Source: a virus
Length of the DNA: 25,378 nt
Reading direction: 5' to 3' (one strand)
IMG/VR virus record: IMGVR_UViG_3300035701_000263
Span: 1-25,378 of that record
Shown: positions 1 to 7,143 of the stretch, one piece after another
How positions within the stretch are numbered: the stretch's first letter is position 1
Layout: each line of letters opens with the position of its first letter
The notes under the pieces: generated by a model
What the model saw: only the letters and a program-made list of their open reading frames with translations
Told to the model about the DNA's origin: nothing
The model's database searches: none
Translations under genes and position numbers: made by a program

Positions 1-21
1 TAATCATATAAATTAAGGCAA

Positions 22-52
22 ATACTATGTCGGATAATATATCTTATGTCAA
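22..52 (-). promoter_or_regulatory. Weak candidate promoter reading left
   Basis: On the minus strand a perfect TTGACA (47-52) is followed after 19 bases by TAGTAT (22-27). The spacer is longer than the optimal 17, and no gene is visible downstream because the window ends. It would fire away from the XRE gene, so it could drive a divergent gene outside the window. This is pattern matching only. Confidence 0.2.
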
Positions 53-61
53 GTTGATGGC

Positions 62-113
62 GGGTGACGATTAACAGATATTTATTGATATTAAGCCAAA
101 ATTAACATCACCC
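62..113. repeat. Inverted repeat left of the operator cluster
   Basis: GGGTGA with following GATTAA (62-74) faces TTAACATCACCC (102-113) across an AT-rich loop of about 27 bases. The long loop makes an intrinsic terminator unlikely; a protein-binding dyad or a chance repeat are both possible. Apart from this, the first 126 bases are AT-rich and show no gene. Confidence 0.3.
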
Positions 114-141
114 TTCAGTTGTCCACATGGGATATTTACGG

Positions 142-192
142 TTTCCTACCAGTTTACATCCTCGACGACATAAAAATGTAAACTCGCAGGAA
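142..192. promoter_or_regulatory. Imperfect operator-like dyad 1
   Basis: TTTCCTACCAGTTTACAT (142-159) is matched on the opposite strand by ATGTAAACTCGCAGGAA (176-192), leaving a 16-base centre. The left arm repeats almost exactly in dyad 2 (205-221). Two copies of a GTTTACA/TGTAAAC dyad just before a helix-turn-helix gene suggest operators, possibly for that protein itself. Confidence 0.5.
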
Positions 193-205
193 CGGGGTTT
201 TCAGT

Positions 206-238
206 TTCCTACCGGTTTACATTGTAAACCCACAGGAA
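206..238. promoter_or_regulatory. Operator-like dyad 2, 33-bp imperfect palindrome
   Basis: The arms 206-221 and 223-238 are reverse complements around a single T at 222, with only a few mismatches; the core is GTTTACATTGTAAAC. It has the same half-site as dyad 1, 63 bases away. It lies 39 bases before the likely XRE start, as expected for autoregulation. Binding by this particular regulator is inferred, not shown. Confidence 0.55.
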
Positions 239-242
239 CATT

Positions 243-271
243 ATTAGCAACAATTAGCAATAAATTAGCAA
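243..271 (+). repeat. Three helically phased ATTAGCAA direct repeats
   Basis: ATTAGCAA occurs at 243-250, 253-260 and 264-271, spaced 10 and 11 bases apart, so all three copies face the same side of the helix. They sit directly before the ATG of the XRE gene, where a ribosome binding site would normally be. They could be regulator half-sites or iteron-like sites. Confidence 0.5.
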
Positions 272-276
272 TAATT

Positions 277-513
277 ATGAAGTTTCATACAAAGTTGAAG
301 CGGTTGCGGAAGCGGAAAAAAGCCACGATGGACTTCACGGCAAAGGTCTTGCTTATCTCAAGGCAGTATTTGTGCAACCTTGAGCATGGGAGGCGCGAGA
401 TCAGGACCGTCCGGCTATTAACGCGGATCTGTTGCTTTTATGATGTTTCCCGGGACTGGTTGCTGGATGAAACGAGCAGGTTTCCCCCTATCCCATTTTA
501 CAAAATAAATTAA
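277..513 (+). CDS. XRE-family helix-turn-helix regulator
   Basis: A 78-residue DNA-binding protein and the only convincing plus-strand gene. It begins MKFHTKLKRLRKRKKATM, followed by a helix-turn-helix pattern (AKVLLISRQYLCNLEHGRRE) and a third helix region ending VSRDWLLDE, which matches the compact XRE/Cro fold. The frame is open from an ATG at 127, but those extra 50 codons run through the palindromes and direct repeats, so I prefer the ATG at 277. No clear Shine-Dalgarno precedes it. It converges on the late operon, and a terminator-like hairpin follows at 615-640. It could be a lysogeny repressor or Cro-like regulator. The family call is firm; the role is inferred. Confidence 0.75.
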   Translation: MKFHTKLKRLRKRKKATMDFTAKVLLISRQYLCNLEHGRREIRTVRLLTRICCFYDVSRDWLLDETSRFPPIPFYKIN

Positions 514-614
514 CAAGTAGCCCCGCCCCTCGCATGAAGCCTAAAATATTATAATGTTTGGCGCTTCCGATCAGGGTCGGAGCTGCTTGTTAAAGAATTA
601 GAGACCGCGTGGTG

Positions 615-640
615 CCATAGGCCGGGTTCCTTGGTTTTTC
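615..640 (+). terminator. Intrinsic terminator after the XRE gene
   Basis: CCATAGG (615-621, one bulged T) pairs with CCTTGG (629-634) around a 7-base loop and is followed by TTTTTC. The orientation suits the plus-strand regulator gene. The rest of 514-688 is AT-rich convergent intergenic sequence with a weaker hairpin (TCCGA/TCGGA near 567-580) and an 8-base inverted repeat TTAACAAG/CTTGTTAA (510-517 and 586-593). Confidence 0.5.
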
Positions 641-686
641 TTGAAGCAATTATAGCTTTAACCCACAATATTATTTTTTTTAATAT

Positions 687-699
687 GGTCAATTTGACC
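687..699. repeat. Perfect 13-bp palindrome GGTCAATTTGACC
   Basis: GGTCAA and TTGACC flank a central T. The palindrome overlaps the stop codon of the last minus-strand ORF (689-691). It may be a protein-binding site or the core of a recombination site. No second copy was noticed in the window. Confidence 0.4.
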
Positions 700-787
700 T
701 ACCTTCATTGCATTTGCGAAAAGGAGTAGCATCAAAGCCCTTCCCACAAAAAAGACAATTAAGAGGTATTCTATTTTTTTTGCTCAT
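689..787 (-). CDS. 32-aa zinc-ribbon-like micro-protein or HNH fragment
   Basis: ATG at 785-787 follows GGGAGG and overlaps the end of the 95-aa gene by 17 bases. The product contains CLFCGKGFDATP and then a third cysteine. This resembles the N-terminal zinc ribbon of the HNH endonuclease at 21092-21598 ([12 protein letters not shown]), so it may be a standalone micro-protein or the remnant of a decayed HNH gene. It is the last minus-strand ORF in the window. The good ribosome site favours translation. Confidence 0.5.
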   Translation of the reverse strand: MSKKNRIPLNCLFCGKGFDATPFRKCNEGRSN

Positions 788-1058
788 TTTCCTCCCGCCA
801 TTTATCATATCCTGGGATATCGAATTTCACCTTAAATAAATCAGGGTTTTCTTCTCTATATTTCTCGGTTGCACCTTTTATCTCTTTTTGGTAAAAAGAG
901 TCATTAAGTCGCCCGACTGCCGTGTCCCAGCTCATCTTTGCCTGGAACGCCGCGACAAGGATCTCAAACAGTAATCCCAGCTTCTTCGCCTTATACGCCC
1001 GGATAAAGATGTCCACTAAAAGGCGGATCATCTTCCGGTCATTCTCAAAGGTGTTCAC
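771..1058 (-). CDS. Hypothetical 95-aa protein at the end of the lysis cassette
   Basis: Not recognised. The GTG start overlaps the stop of the holin candidate as GTGA, with AGGCGG a few bases upstream. The product is helical and charged: a moderately hydrophobic N-terminal half (residues 10-40, amphipathic rather than clearly membrane-spanning) and a lysine/glutamate-rich C-terminal half ending REENEQKK. Translational coupling to the holin candidate suggests a lysis-related or late role, but nothing in the sequence gives a function. Confidence 0.65.
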   Translation of the reverse strand: MNTFENDRKMIRLLVDIFIRAYKAKKLGLLFEILVAAFQAKMSWDTAVGRLNDSFYQKEIKGATEKYREENPDLFKVKFDIPGYDKWREENEQKK

Positions 1059-1237
1059 TTGCCGCCTATTTCTTTAATAGAATCACCGACTATCATGGAA
1101 ATAATAACACCCGTAATTGCTAACATTTGGTCCCCCGGCAGTAAATTGATCTGGCTGTTCACATAGATCAGCACCGAGGTTATTAACCCGGCCCAGAAAC
1201 GTTTCGACCCGCCTAATGCCTTTACCTTATCAATCAT
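1055..1237 (-). CDS. Small two-TM protein, holin candidate
   Basis: A 60-residue membrane protein. Two hydrophobic segments (about residues 14-27 and 42-55) are separated by a short turn containing NLLPGDQ, with a basic N-terminus, as in small two-TM holins that open the inner membrane for the endolysin. I chose the ATG at 1235-1237 because AAGGGGGTGA lies about 8 bases ahead; the in-frame GTG at 1249 would sit on top of that ribosome site. It is two genes downstream of the M23 endolysin. Size, topology and position support holin, but no specific family motif was recognised. Confidence 0.65.
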   Translation of the reverse strand: MIDKVKALGGSKRFWAGLITSVLIYVNSQINLLPGDQMLAITGVIISMIVGDSIKEIGGK

Positions 1238-1238
1238 A

Positions 1239-1385
1239 TTATTCTTCACCCCCTTCCTTATGCCAATTTACGCAAATCACTTCTTCGCAATTCATGCAGT
1301 CTTTTCCCCGGTCTTTACACCACTTCCTGCGCTTCTCGGCTTCTTCATCCTCCCATTCCTGAACAGTTTCTATCCCGCCACCCAT
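1239..1385 (-). CDS. 48-aa cysteine-motif micro-protein
   Basis: A small gene between endolysin and holin candidate. ATG (1383-1385) is preceded by GGAG inside the 3' end of the endolysin gene, which it overlaps by 16 bases. The product is highly charged (many E, K and R) with cysteines spaced C-x6-C-x2-C-x4-C in its second half, suggesting metal binding. The stop at 1239-1241 lies 1 base before the holin start. The overlaps and ribosome site support it; no family or function was recognised. Confidence 0.55.
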   Translation of the reverse strand: MGGGIETVQEWEDEEAEKRRKWCKDRGKDCMNCEEVICVNWHKEGGEE

Positions 1386-1807
1386 GTTAAATACTCCATT
1401 GGATTCCTGGCCGCCAAGATACCATTAAAACCAATCCTTACTGATAGGTGCAGGTGTGGGCCCGTAGACCACCCGCTATTACCGGAGAAACACATGATTT
1501 CTCCCGGCTTGACCGTCTTTATCCCTAACTTTATCGCGCTCAAATGAGCATACAATGACCATACATTGCCGAGTCTGGGGTGATAAACGATAACCGTCAG
1601 GCCATAATTCCCGCGCAAGCCGGTAAAAACTACCTCGCCGGGGTAAACAGGATAGATCCCGGTTCCGATAGGGCAACTAAAATCCACACCGGAGTGCCAA
1701 ACTTGAATTTTATTGCCGGATTCTCCTGTCTTAAAAGGATTCAATCTCCACCCGAAGGGGCTTGAGATCGGGATCGATGGGTTTACCGGATAATTTAATT
1801 TCATCAT
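1370..1807 (-). CDS. M23-family peptidase, probable endolysin
   Basis: A zinc metallopeptidase of the LytM/M23 type, which cleaves peptide bridges in peptidoglycan. Visible motifs are HSGVD (metal-binding His and Asp), a beta-rich core with YAHLS, and GPHLHLSV, the conserved HxH pair. It has no signal peptide, so a partner such as the holin candidate at 1055-1237 would have to let it reach the wall. The ATG at 1805-1807 overlaps the previous stop as ATGA; a second ATG at 1804 has better spacing to GAGG, and the farther ATG at 1822 lacks a ribosome site. A virion-associated role is possible, but its place among TM proteins favours lysis. Confidence 0.85.
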   Translation of the reverse strand: MMKLNYPVNPSIPISSPFGWRLNPFKTGESGNKIQVWHSGVDFSCPIGTGIYPVYPGEVVFTGLRGNYGLTVIVYHPRLGNVWSLYAHLSAIKLGIKTVKPGEIMCFSGNSGWSTGPHLHLSVRIGFNGILAARNPMEYLTWVAG

Positions 1808-2049
1808 GGCCTCATGTGCCATTCATAAAGCTTGTCGATCTTCCGCTTCATGTCCTTAATACTTTCAGCATAGACGTTGAAGGTTTCCTTGCTGACATAT
1901 TTCTTTTCGCTATCAGCCCTCATTTCTTCCTTGATCTTCTGCGGCATGGCCCCCATGCTTAAGATCACTCCCCCAACCATAACTGCCAGGATTATCAGGT
2001 CTTTGATTAAGCTAAATGTTAGCGTTATCTTGCCATTGGCGTCATTCAA
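1804..2049 (-). CDS. TM plus coiled-coil protein, XhlA-like holin accessory candidate
   Basis: An 81-residue protein with one N-terminal membrane segment (about residues 17-35, DLIILAVMVGGVILSMGA) followed by a long charged helix (AESIKDMKRKIDKLYEW). A single TM joined to a coiled coil resembles XhlA-type haemolysin/holin accessory proteins or half of a spanin pair, but the polarity (TM first, helix after) leaves both open. The start is TTG overlapping the previous stop as TTGA, with only a weak ribosome site, implying coupling. It lies directly upstream of the endolysin. Confidence 0.65.
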   Translation of the reverse strand: MNDANGKITLTFSLIKDLIILAVMVGGVILSMGAMPQKIKEEMRADSEKKYVSKETFNVYAESIKDMKRKIDKLYEWHMRP

Positions 2050-2456
2050 AATATAATTCCCACCCTAAAAGAATTCATCATTTCTGCGCCTTCCGAAATG
2101 CCATTATCGTTCCCTGCGATAAAATACCTGCCACCCAGACTATATGTCGCCCAGAATGGCTTCACCGCAATGCCGAGATTCCAGATTGCTTCGATAGAAT
2201 GATGGTTAAGCGAAAAAGGGTTACTCCGTGGGGCCGTGTAAACCAATGCCCCCTCGAATTCCGAGAGATAATATGCTTTATTACCGAAGAACTTCCCGGC
2301 AAATTTCGCCTGGTTCAATTCCAGTTTTGGCAGGCGATATTCAAAAGAAGAATTTAGGCCCTTCGTCTGTTCGATATAAAGGTAGCTCTCGGCGCTTGCC
2401 GCCGTCATCATCAACCCGCATATTAAGAGAGCGATTAACGCTTTATGGTATAGGAT
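2046..2456 (-). CDS. Exported outer-membrane-type beta-barrel protein, no canonical start
   Basis: From about 2456 the frame reads as a near-perfect signal peptide (LYHKALIALLICGLMM then TAASA before ESYLY), followed by about 110 residues of alternating, aromatic-rich strands that end in ...SFRVGIIF. The terminal Phe is the usual signal for outer-membrane barrel assembly. No ATG, GTG or TTG stands before the signal peptide. The frame is open to an ATG at 2621, but that adds an Arg-rich stretch overlapping the fibre gene by 179 bases. I place the start at an ATC (2454-2456), 8 bases after AGGGGG; the first canonical codons, TTG-ATG-ATG at 2414-2406, would remove most of the signal. Likely host-surface modification; function inferred. 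Confidence 0.6.
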   Translation of the reverse strand: MLYHKALIALLICGLMMTAASAESYLYIEQTKGLNSSFEYRLPKLELNQAKFAGKFFGNKAYYLSEFEGALVYTAPRSNPFSLNHHSIEAIWNLGIAVKPFWATYSLGGRYFIAGNDNGISEGAEMMNSFRVGIIF

Positions 2457-5109
2457 AGAAAAATTCCCCCTGGACTGATTTAGTCCCCGAAGCGGTCCAT
2501 GCTCCCGCCGATATCGTCTTATAGCACGAAACGGTCGCTGAATCTTTTGGCAGTAAAATATACCCGCCATTCGCTGTTGCCCCGTTATCCGCCGCCATCG
2601 CCGTATGGCAAGCCGTCCCATTTGACGGCAAGGTCGCGTGGGAAGTCAGGGGAACGGTAAAGGTAGCTTCTGTAGAGTTGCTCGTGCCGGTAATATAATA
2701 ATAAACGTGGACCTCTTTCCCGATAGTCTTATAGATGATCTCCTTTGTCGGAGTGGCGGCCCATCCAACCACGGTGGATGAGCTCGAATAATCGGTAAGA
2801 GCGGTCGTGTAAATGTCCGTTCCGATGATAAGGGTATTAATTGTCGTGGCGTTTATCGTGCCGCCCTCCACCTTATCCCCGCTTATTTGATTGGCTGCCA
2901 AGGTCAACGTTCCGGCAGACACATCAAGGGTTTTCCCCGATCCAACGGTTACATTGGAAGTGGCGATCGTAGCGTCATCGATTGTCCCGCCGTTAACATC
3001 CATCGTTGTAACCGTTCCCAGGTTAGCGCAAGTCTTATCGGCCGCGCTCCACGGGCCATTGATGGTCAAAGTTCCCGTGGCATTTCCAATTGTCGTCCCG
3101 CCGGTTGAAACGGTATTGAGAGATAAAAGCCCGCTCCCCTTAGAAAAGATTGTTAAAGGAATGTTGGTGGGATTGCCAGTTGCTTCGAGCGAAGGCCCTG
3201 CTCCGGTTCCATTCGATATTGTTAGCTCGCAAGTTGCGCTCGCAATCTGTTTGAATTTGAGAATCTCAGCATTGTTGGCATCTGTAATTGATCCATCACT
3301 ATCAATCCCTAACAATTGGGTCCCCATGCTTCCAATCATTCTGAAATTATTTGTATAAATTATACCGTTGGATTGCCCCCTATCACAATGATTGGCGACT
3401 TCTTCTTTATTTAATGCCCTGTTATAAATTACGGCTCGGCCAACATCCCCCGAGAAAAATGCTGTATTCTGAAAAGTATACTCACATCCAATCCGAACCC
3501 CGCGTGTATTTGTTACGTTATAGCCGCCATCTGACGTAGAATATTCTCTCCCATTAACATAAAGTTTTACATTTGTTCCGTCCCTTACGCCAACAAGATG
3601 ATACCAGGTAGCGGTATTCCGGTTAGCAGAACTGCTGTTCTGATATATCCTGTTAAAGCTTGTTCCGTTACCACAAACAAAAGTCCATCCATAATATTTA
3701 TTCCAGTAAATTTGCCAGCCAGGATAAGCACCGCCAACCTCCCCATCGCCGTTCCCAATTACTGAATGATCCGCAGATGAATCAGAAAATCCAGGTCTTA
3801 CCCATATCTCAACAGCAAAAGAACCCGTCCCAAAATCAAAGTTAGTATCATGGGGAAATAAAACTAAAGAAGTGGAACCATCAAAATTATAAGCGCCTCC
3901 ATATCTTCCCGCCGTCCATCCCCCGGCGCCAGCGGTAATCGTTCCAATCCCGCCATATAAACCGCCTGCATAAAGGGTAGTCCCTGTTCCCTCCATGAAA
4001 TTGGTTGCGAAAATCAATCCTTTTTCAGTTCCGTAACTATGTTGCCAAAGTGAACTCAAAACCATGCGACCGATGCCAGTTCCTTTAGGAGTAAAAGTCA
4101 TGCCAATATTTGTATCTCCACCCGTTGCGGAAATATCCGGCACGAGATTGGTTGCCGCATTTGAAATAGTTAGGTAATTGACCGCGTTTGAAACGGTTGT
4201 CGGAAAAGCAATTATGCTTTGGTCTCCGGCATCTTTAATATTGCTTGCCGAAGCAATCCGAATGTCCCCGGATGCAAGGTATAAAGCATAATTGAGCCCT
4301 GAGCTGGAAGCATTATTAGCCTCGGCATAGACCGCCACATTATTCGCCCCGGTATGCGTATCGGTAGAAGAAAAATACCCGCCATAAGCAATCCCGGCAT
4401 TGGTTGCCGAAGCAACTTTCCCGTATCCGCTAACCCCCATTGCATTATAAGCTGCCGAGGTAAGCCCCCATCCGCTAAGTCCAGCAGCTGCATAACTCCC
4501 ATCCGCAACCGATTCCCCGATTAAACCTATATATTTTGTTGATGTCCCGCCGGAATCCCCCTCTGAAAAAATAACTTGTGCCCTCGGATAATCTGTTGTA
4601 GAGGCAGTTGAACCAAGCAGGATTTTATTGCTTACTCCTGCTTGCCCGATACCGATCCCTGCGAATTGAGTTGGATTGTTAACGGTCAAATTCCCGATAG
4701 TTGCTGCCGTAAAGCTGGCAGTTGTAACAATCCCAAGATCGGCAATGGTATTCCCGGCATTGGTCCAGTTCCCAGATATTGAGGTTAAAGCCAAAGTTCC
4801 GATAGTCGCATTGGTTATACTGGCATTGGCAATACCAGATATATTACCGGCCAGGTATAAATCTTTCCAGGGATAAGAGCCCGATCCCAGGCTGAAAACT
4901 TCTCTCGTCGATCTCGCCCCGGTCGATTCCCGCGGATAATAATTGCCGGTAAGGTGCAGATTGATCGCATTAAAATCATTCGCATCAATTATCTCCGTGC
5001 CCGCGCCAGTATCGTTCAGGAATGTTTTCCAGAAGTCCGTTTCATCCGCCCGGGCAATCCCTCCGATTGCCAGGACTAACATCAACCCGACTAACATTTT
5101 TTTTAACAT
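2443..5109 (-). CDS. Large LamG-containing tail-fibre-like protein with signal peptide
   Basis: An 888-residue protein following the tail hub, the usual position of receptor-binding fibres. A Sec signal peptide (MLKKMLVGLMLVLAIGG, cut after ARA) is followed by Ser/Thr/Asn/Gly-rich repetitive beta structure (residues 80-350). A LamG/concanavalin-type lectin domain spans about 365-577 (AYNFDGSTS, FAVEIWVRP, WYHLVGVRDG, VKLYVNG, IYNRALNKEEV); more repetitive beta and a compact C-terminal region follow. AGGAGG is 8 bases from the ATG at 5109 and only 2 from the one at 5115, so I use 5109. The signal peptide is odd for a virion protein assembled in the cytoplasm. Alternatives are a secreted or surface-anchored adhesin. 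Confidence 0.75.
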   Translation of the reverse strand: MLKKMLVGLMLVLAIGGIARADETDFWKTFLNDTGAGTEIIDANDFNAINLHLTGNYYPRESTGARSTREVFSLGSGSYPWKDLYLAGNISGIANASITNATIGTLALTSISGNWTNAGNTIADLGIVTTASFTAATIGNLTVNNPTQFAGIGIGQAGVSNKILLGSTASTTDYPRAQVIFSEGDSGGTSTKYIGLIGESVADGSYAAAGLSGWGLTSAAYNAMGVSGYGKVASATNAGIAYGGYFSSTDTHTGANNVAVYAEANNASSSGLNYALYLASGDIRIASASNIKDAGDQSIIAFPTTVSNAVNYLTISNAATNLVPDISATGGDTNIGMTFTPKGTGIGRMVLSSLWQHSYGTEKGLIFATNFMEGTGTTLYAGGLYGGIGTITAGAGGWTAGRYGGAYNFDGSTSLVLFPHDTNFDFGTGSFAVEIWVRPGFSDSSADHSVIGNGDGEVGGAYPGWQIYWNKYYGWTFVCGNGTSFNRIYQNSSSANRNTATWYHLVGVRDGTNVKLYVNGREYSTSDGGYNVTNTRGVRIGCEYTFQNTAFFSGDVGRAVIYNRALNKEEVANHCDRGQSNGIIYTNNFRMIGSMGTQLLGIDSDGSITDANNAEILKFKQIASATCELTISNGTGAGPSLEATGNPTNIPLTIFSKGSGLLSLNTVSTGGTTIGNATGTLTINGPWSAADKTCANLGTVTTMDVNGGTIDDATIATSNVTVGSGKTLDVSAGTLTLAANQISGDKVEGGTINATTINTLIIGTDIYTTALTDYSSSSTVVGWAATPTKEIIYKTIGKEVHVYYYITGTSNSTEATFTVPLTSHATLPSNGTACHTAMAADNGATANGGYILLPKDSATVSCYKTISAGAWTASGTKSVQGEFFYPIP

Positions 5110-5119
5110 ATCCATCCTC

Positions 5120-6394
5120 CTATATCTCTCGTAAAGTTATCGTTGACTTAAAACTCATCACATCATGTATAATTTTTATTATCTTCATTTCCTTCGATAT
5201 CTTGATCCCTCCCCTACTCTGGCGACCGGTGAAAAGCGACGACCCGAAAAGGCTATGCCCCCATAATGAGGCCGGGGAAACAGACGGATCTCCGTAATAA
5301 TTGAGTTTTACCCGGTCCAGCAGTTTTAATTGCGGCACGAATTTAGTTTCGATCGTGACTTCTTCTTTTGGGTTAAAATATGCGGCAAAAAGACTGTCGC
5401 ATACCGTTTGCCGTGTTGCATCGGACGTTACCAGCCGATTATCGACAGAATAGGTTCGCTGCCCGTATTTCCAGGTCGAGCTGTTATCCCCCGGCTTCCA
5501 GGACTCAACCGATTCGATCAGCGGATCCGTGTTATACCAAGCGATCCGGTTAAATACGTTGCGAAGCCCCTCGTTATAATCAAAAGCCCTCAAAATATTG
5601 ATAGTTTTTTGCTCGGCTATCCCGGTCCCATTGAAGGTGAATTGGACCGAAGCCGAAGGCTCCTTCGACTGGAATTTGAGCCTGAAATCCGCCCCTACCC
5701 AATGGGCCGAATTGCTGACCTCGGCCATCTTATCTAATGCTTGAAGGCAACTGTAATCCCTGAAATCATAGAGGTCGGCCACGATGTCATTGCCAGGGGC
5801 GATATCCGCCCCAGCCAGGAAGGGATGGAAAACGTAAGCGCCACCTATCTGGAGATCATAAAGATATTGAGCAACCTCGGATACCAGTTTCGTATCATAC
5901 CAGTCAGTTTCGCCACTCGGGAGCAGTCCCTCGTTCACATAATCCGCCGGTGTTTCGTCAAATAACGTGCTTGGTGCAATGCAGGGAATATAGATCGTGC
6001 CGTCCGATTGGGTGTTTATCTCGTCCCCCACGATCAGCCCGGCGCCGATATCGTAGGGATATTCGGTTCCATCATCCGCAATATATCCCGCCTCGATCTT
6101 TATTTCCGTCTTGTGCCTGGTCAGGAACCCATAAAAATAACTCGCGGAATAGCTTTCATTGGCCCATTTGAAAAGGTCGTTTTTGCAGGTCAGGCCGAAT
6201 CCACCCTGGGTGAAATTGTTAAGTTCGAGATGGTCAATATTCCAAACGATCGGATCGACCGAAAAGATATCTGAGGTTACATCATACCAACTGGTTTCAT
6301 AATAGGATGATCCGGGGATAAGCAGTCGCCGTTTGATCTTTATCCGTTTGAAGCAATGTTGATAATCCTTTTCGATCTCAAAAAGCAGGCTCAC
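5120..6394 (-). CDS. Tail hub / tail-tip protein
   Basis: A 424-residue protein directly after the distal-tail gene and before the fibre, the place of the gp27-like hub or tail-associated protein in siphoviruses. It is rich in beta strands and aromatic residues (WYDVTSDIF, YDLQIGGAYVFHPF). Its C-terminal half (LLDRVKLNYYGDPSVSPASLW, then KIIKIIHDVMSFKSTITLREI) resembles the closing beta domain of hub proteins. The GTG start overlaps the previous stop as GTGA, with AAGGAAAC just ahead. I see no peptidase motif. The call rests on gene order plus fold-like features rather than a diagnostic motif. Confidence 0.6.
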   Translation of the reverse strand: MSLLFEIEKDYQHCFKRIKIKRRLLIPGSSYYETSWYDVTSDIFSVDPIVWNIDHLELNNFTQGGFGLTCKNDLFKWANESYSASYFYGFLTRHKTEIKIEAGYIADDGTEYPYDIGAGLIVGDEINTQSDGTIYIPCIAPSTLFDETPADYVNEGLLPSGETDWYDTKLVSEVAQYLYDLQIGGAYVFHPFLAGADIAPGNDIVADLYDFRDYSCLQALDKMAEVSNSAHWVGADFRLKFQSKEPSASVQFTFNGTGIAEQKTINILRAFDYNEGLRNVFNRIAWYNTDPLIESVESWKPGDNSSTWKYGQRTYSVDNRLVTSDATRQTVCDSLFAAYFNPKEEVTIETKFVPQLKLLDRVKLNYYGDPSVSPASLWGHSLFGSSLFTGRQSRGGIKISKEMKIIKIIHDVMSFKSTITLREI

Positions 6395-7143
6395 GTTTCC
6401 TTCACCTCAAAGGAGCCTGCATAGCAACGCTCCCCGGCAACGGTAAAGGCCAGTATTTTCCTGAAATTAAAGTTAATCATATTGCAATAATATTGATCTT
6501 CGACCTCGGAATCATCCGGCATGAACCAGAAACTTGCGTTCTGATTTTTCAACCATTCGATATAATCCCGGGTTGTTTTCGGAACATTATTAAAGCTGAA
6601 TGTGTTTTGATATTTACTGGTAAGCGATTCGATAACTATCACGGAGCCGCCGTTTACTTTCTCATGCTCGGTCTGCCTAAAATGAGCAATGGGATTTTCC
6701 TGGTCCGGCATATCGTCGTCAGAAATGCTGAAATGCTCCTGATAGGCCAGAAGTTCGCCAATCTGCTTTTGTGCGTTGGCAATAATTGTTTTAGTCGCGG
6801 ATAATTTTATCTTTAGTGTGCTGACTGAATTAAAGGAATAAAAGTTGTCGGTTGTGGTGTTTACTGTTTCATTGATCGGCGTGCTGAAATCAACGTAACC
6901 GCCCCCATCCCAATACTGGACATTAAATTCCTTGAGGTTGTGGCCGAGAACGGAGATCCGGTCCATTGTAACCACTCCCGGCCAGATAACCTCAATCGTT
7001 TCGGTAACGACATCGCTGCTTCCAACCGATTGCCATTGGGTAGAAAAGGTGCGGTCATATAGGCTTGCCTTGCTGGTAGCGCCGCTCGATACTGTCAAAG
7101 TGGTAAACGAATCAACCCGATTGACCGTTAGAAATCTCATCAT
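6391..7143 (-). CDS. Distal tail protein-like, discoidin-like N-terminus
   Basis: A 250-residue protein immediately after the tape measure, in the position of the distal tail protein that caps the tail tube and joins it to the hub. Residues 30-120 (TFSTQWQSVGSS, IEVIWPGVVTMDRISVLGHN, FNVQYWDGGG) look like a galactose-binding/discoidin jelly-roll. The C-terminal part (FWFMPDDSEVEDQYYCNMINF) is typical of tail-tip beta proteins. The start overlaps the tape-measure stop as ATGA; a second ATG follows at once. A carbohydrate-binding role at the tail tip is possible but inferred. Confidence 0.6.
   Translation of the reverse strand: MMRFLTVNRVDSFTTLTVSSGATSKASLYDRTFSTQWQSVGSSDVVTETIEVIWPGVVTMDRISVLGHNLKEFNVQYWDGGGYVDFSTPINETVNTTTDNFYSFNSVSTLKIKLSATKTIIANAQKQIGELLAYQEHFSISDDDMPDQENPIAHFRQTEHEKVNGGSVIVIESLTSKYQNTFSFNNVPKTTRDYIEWLKNQNASFWFMPDDSEVEDQYYCNMINFNFRKILAFTVAGERCYAGSFEVKET

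Noticed and set aside
127-276. 50-residue N-terminal extension of the XRE protein
   Set aside because: These codons lie over two palindromes and direct repeats and give no recognisable fold; the HTH starts at the ATG at 277.
540-660. Possible tRNA or tmRNA piece in the left intergenic region
   Set aside because: There are hairpins, but no T-arm consensus, anticodon arm or acceptor pairing could be assembled.
2457-2621. Arg-rich N-terminal extension of the protein at 2046
   Set aside because: It is read from sequence coding for the end of the fibre in another frame, and the signal peptide would be internal.
2887-3358. Long plus-strand open frames inside the fibre gene
   Set aside because: They are antisense shadows of the repetitive beta-rich gene on the minus strand, without ribosome sites.
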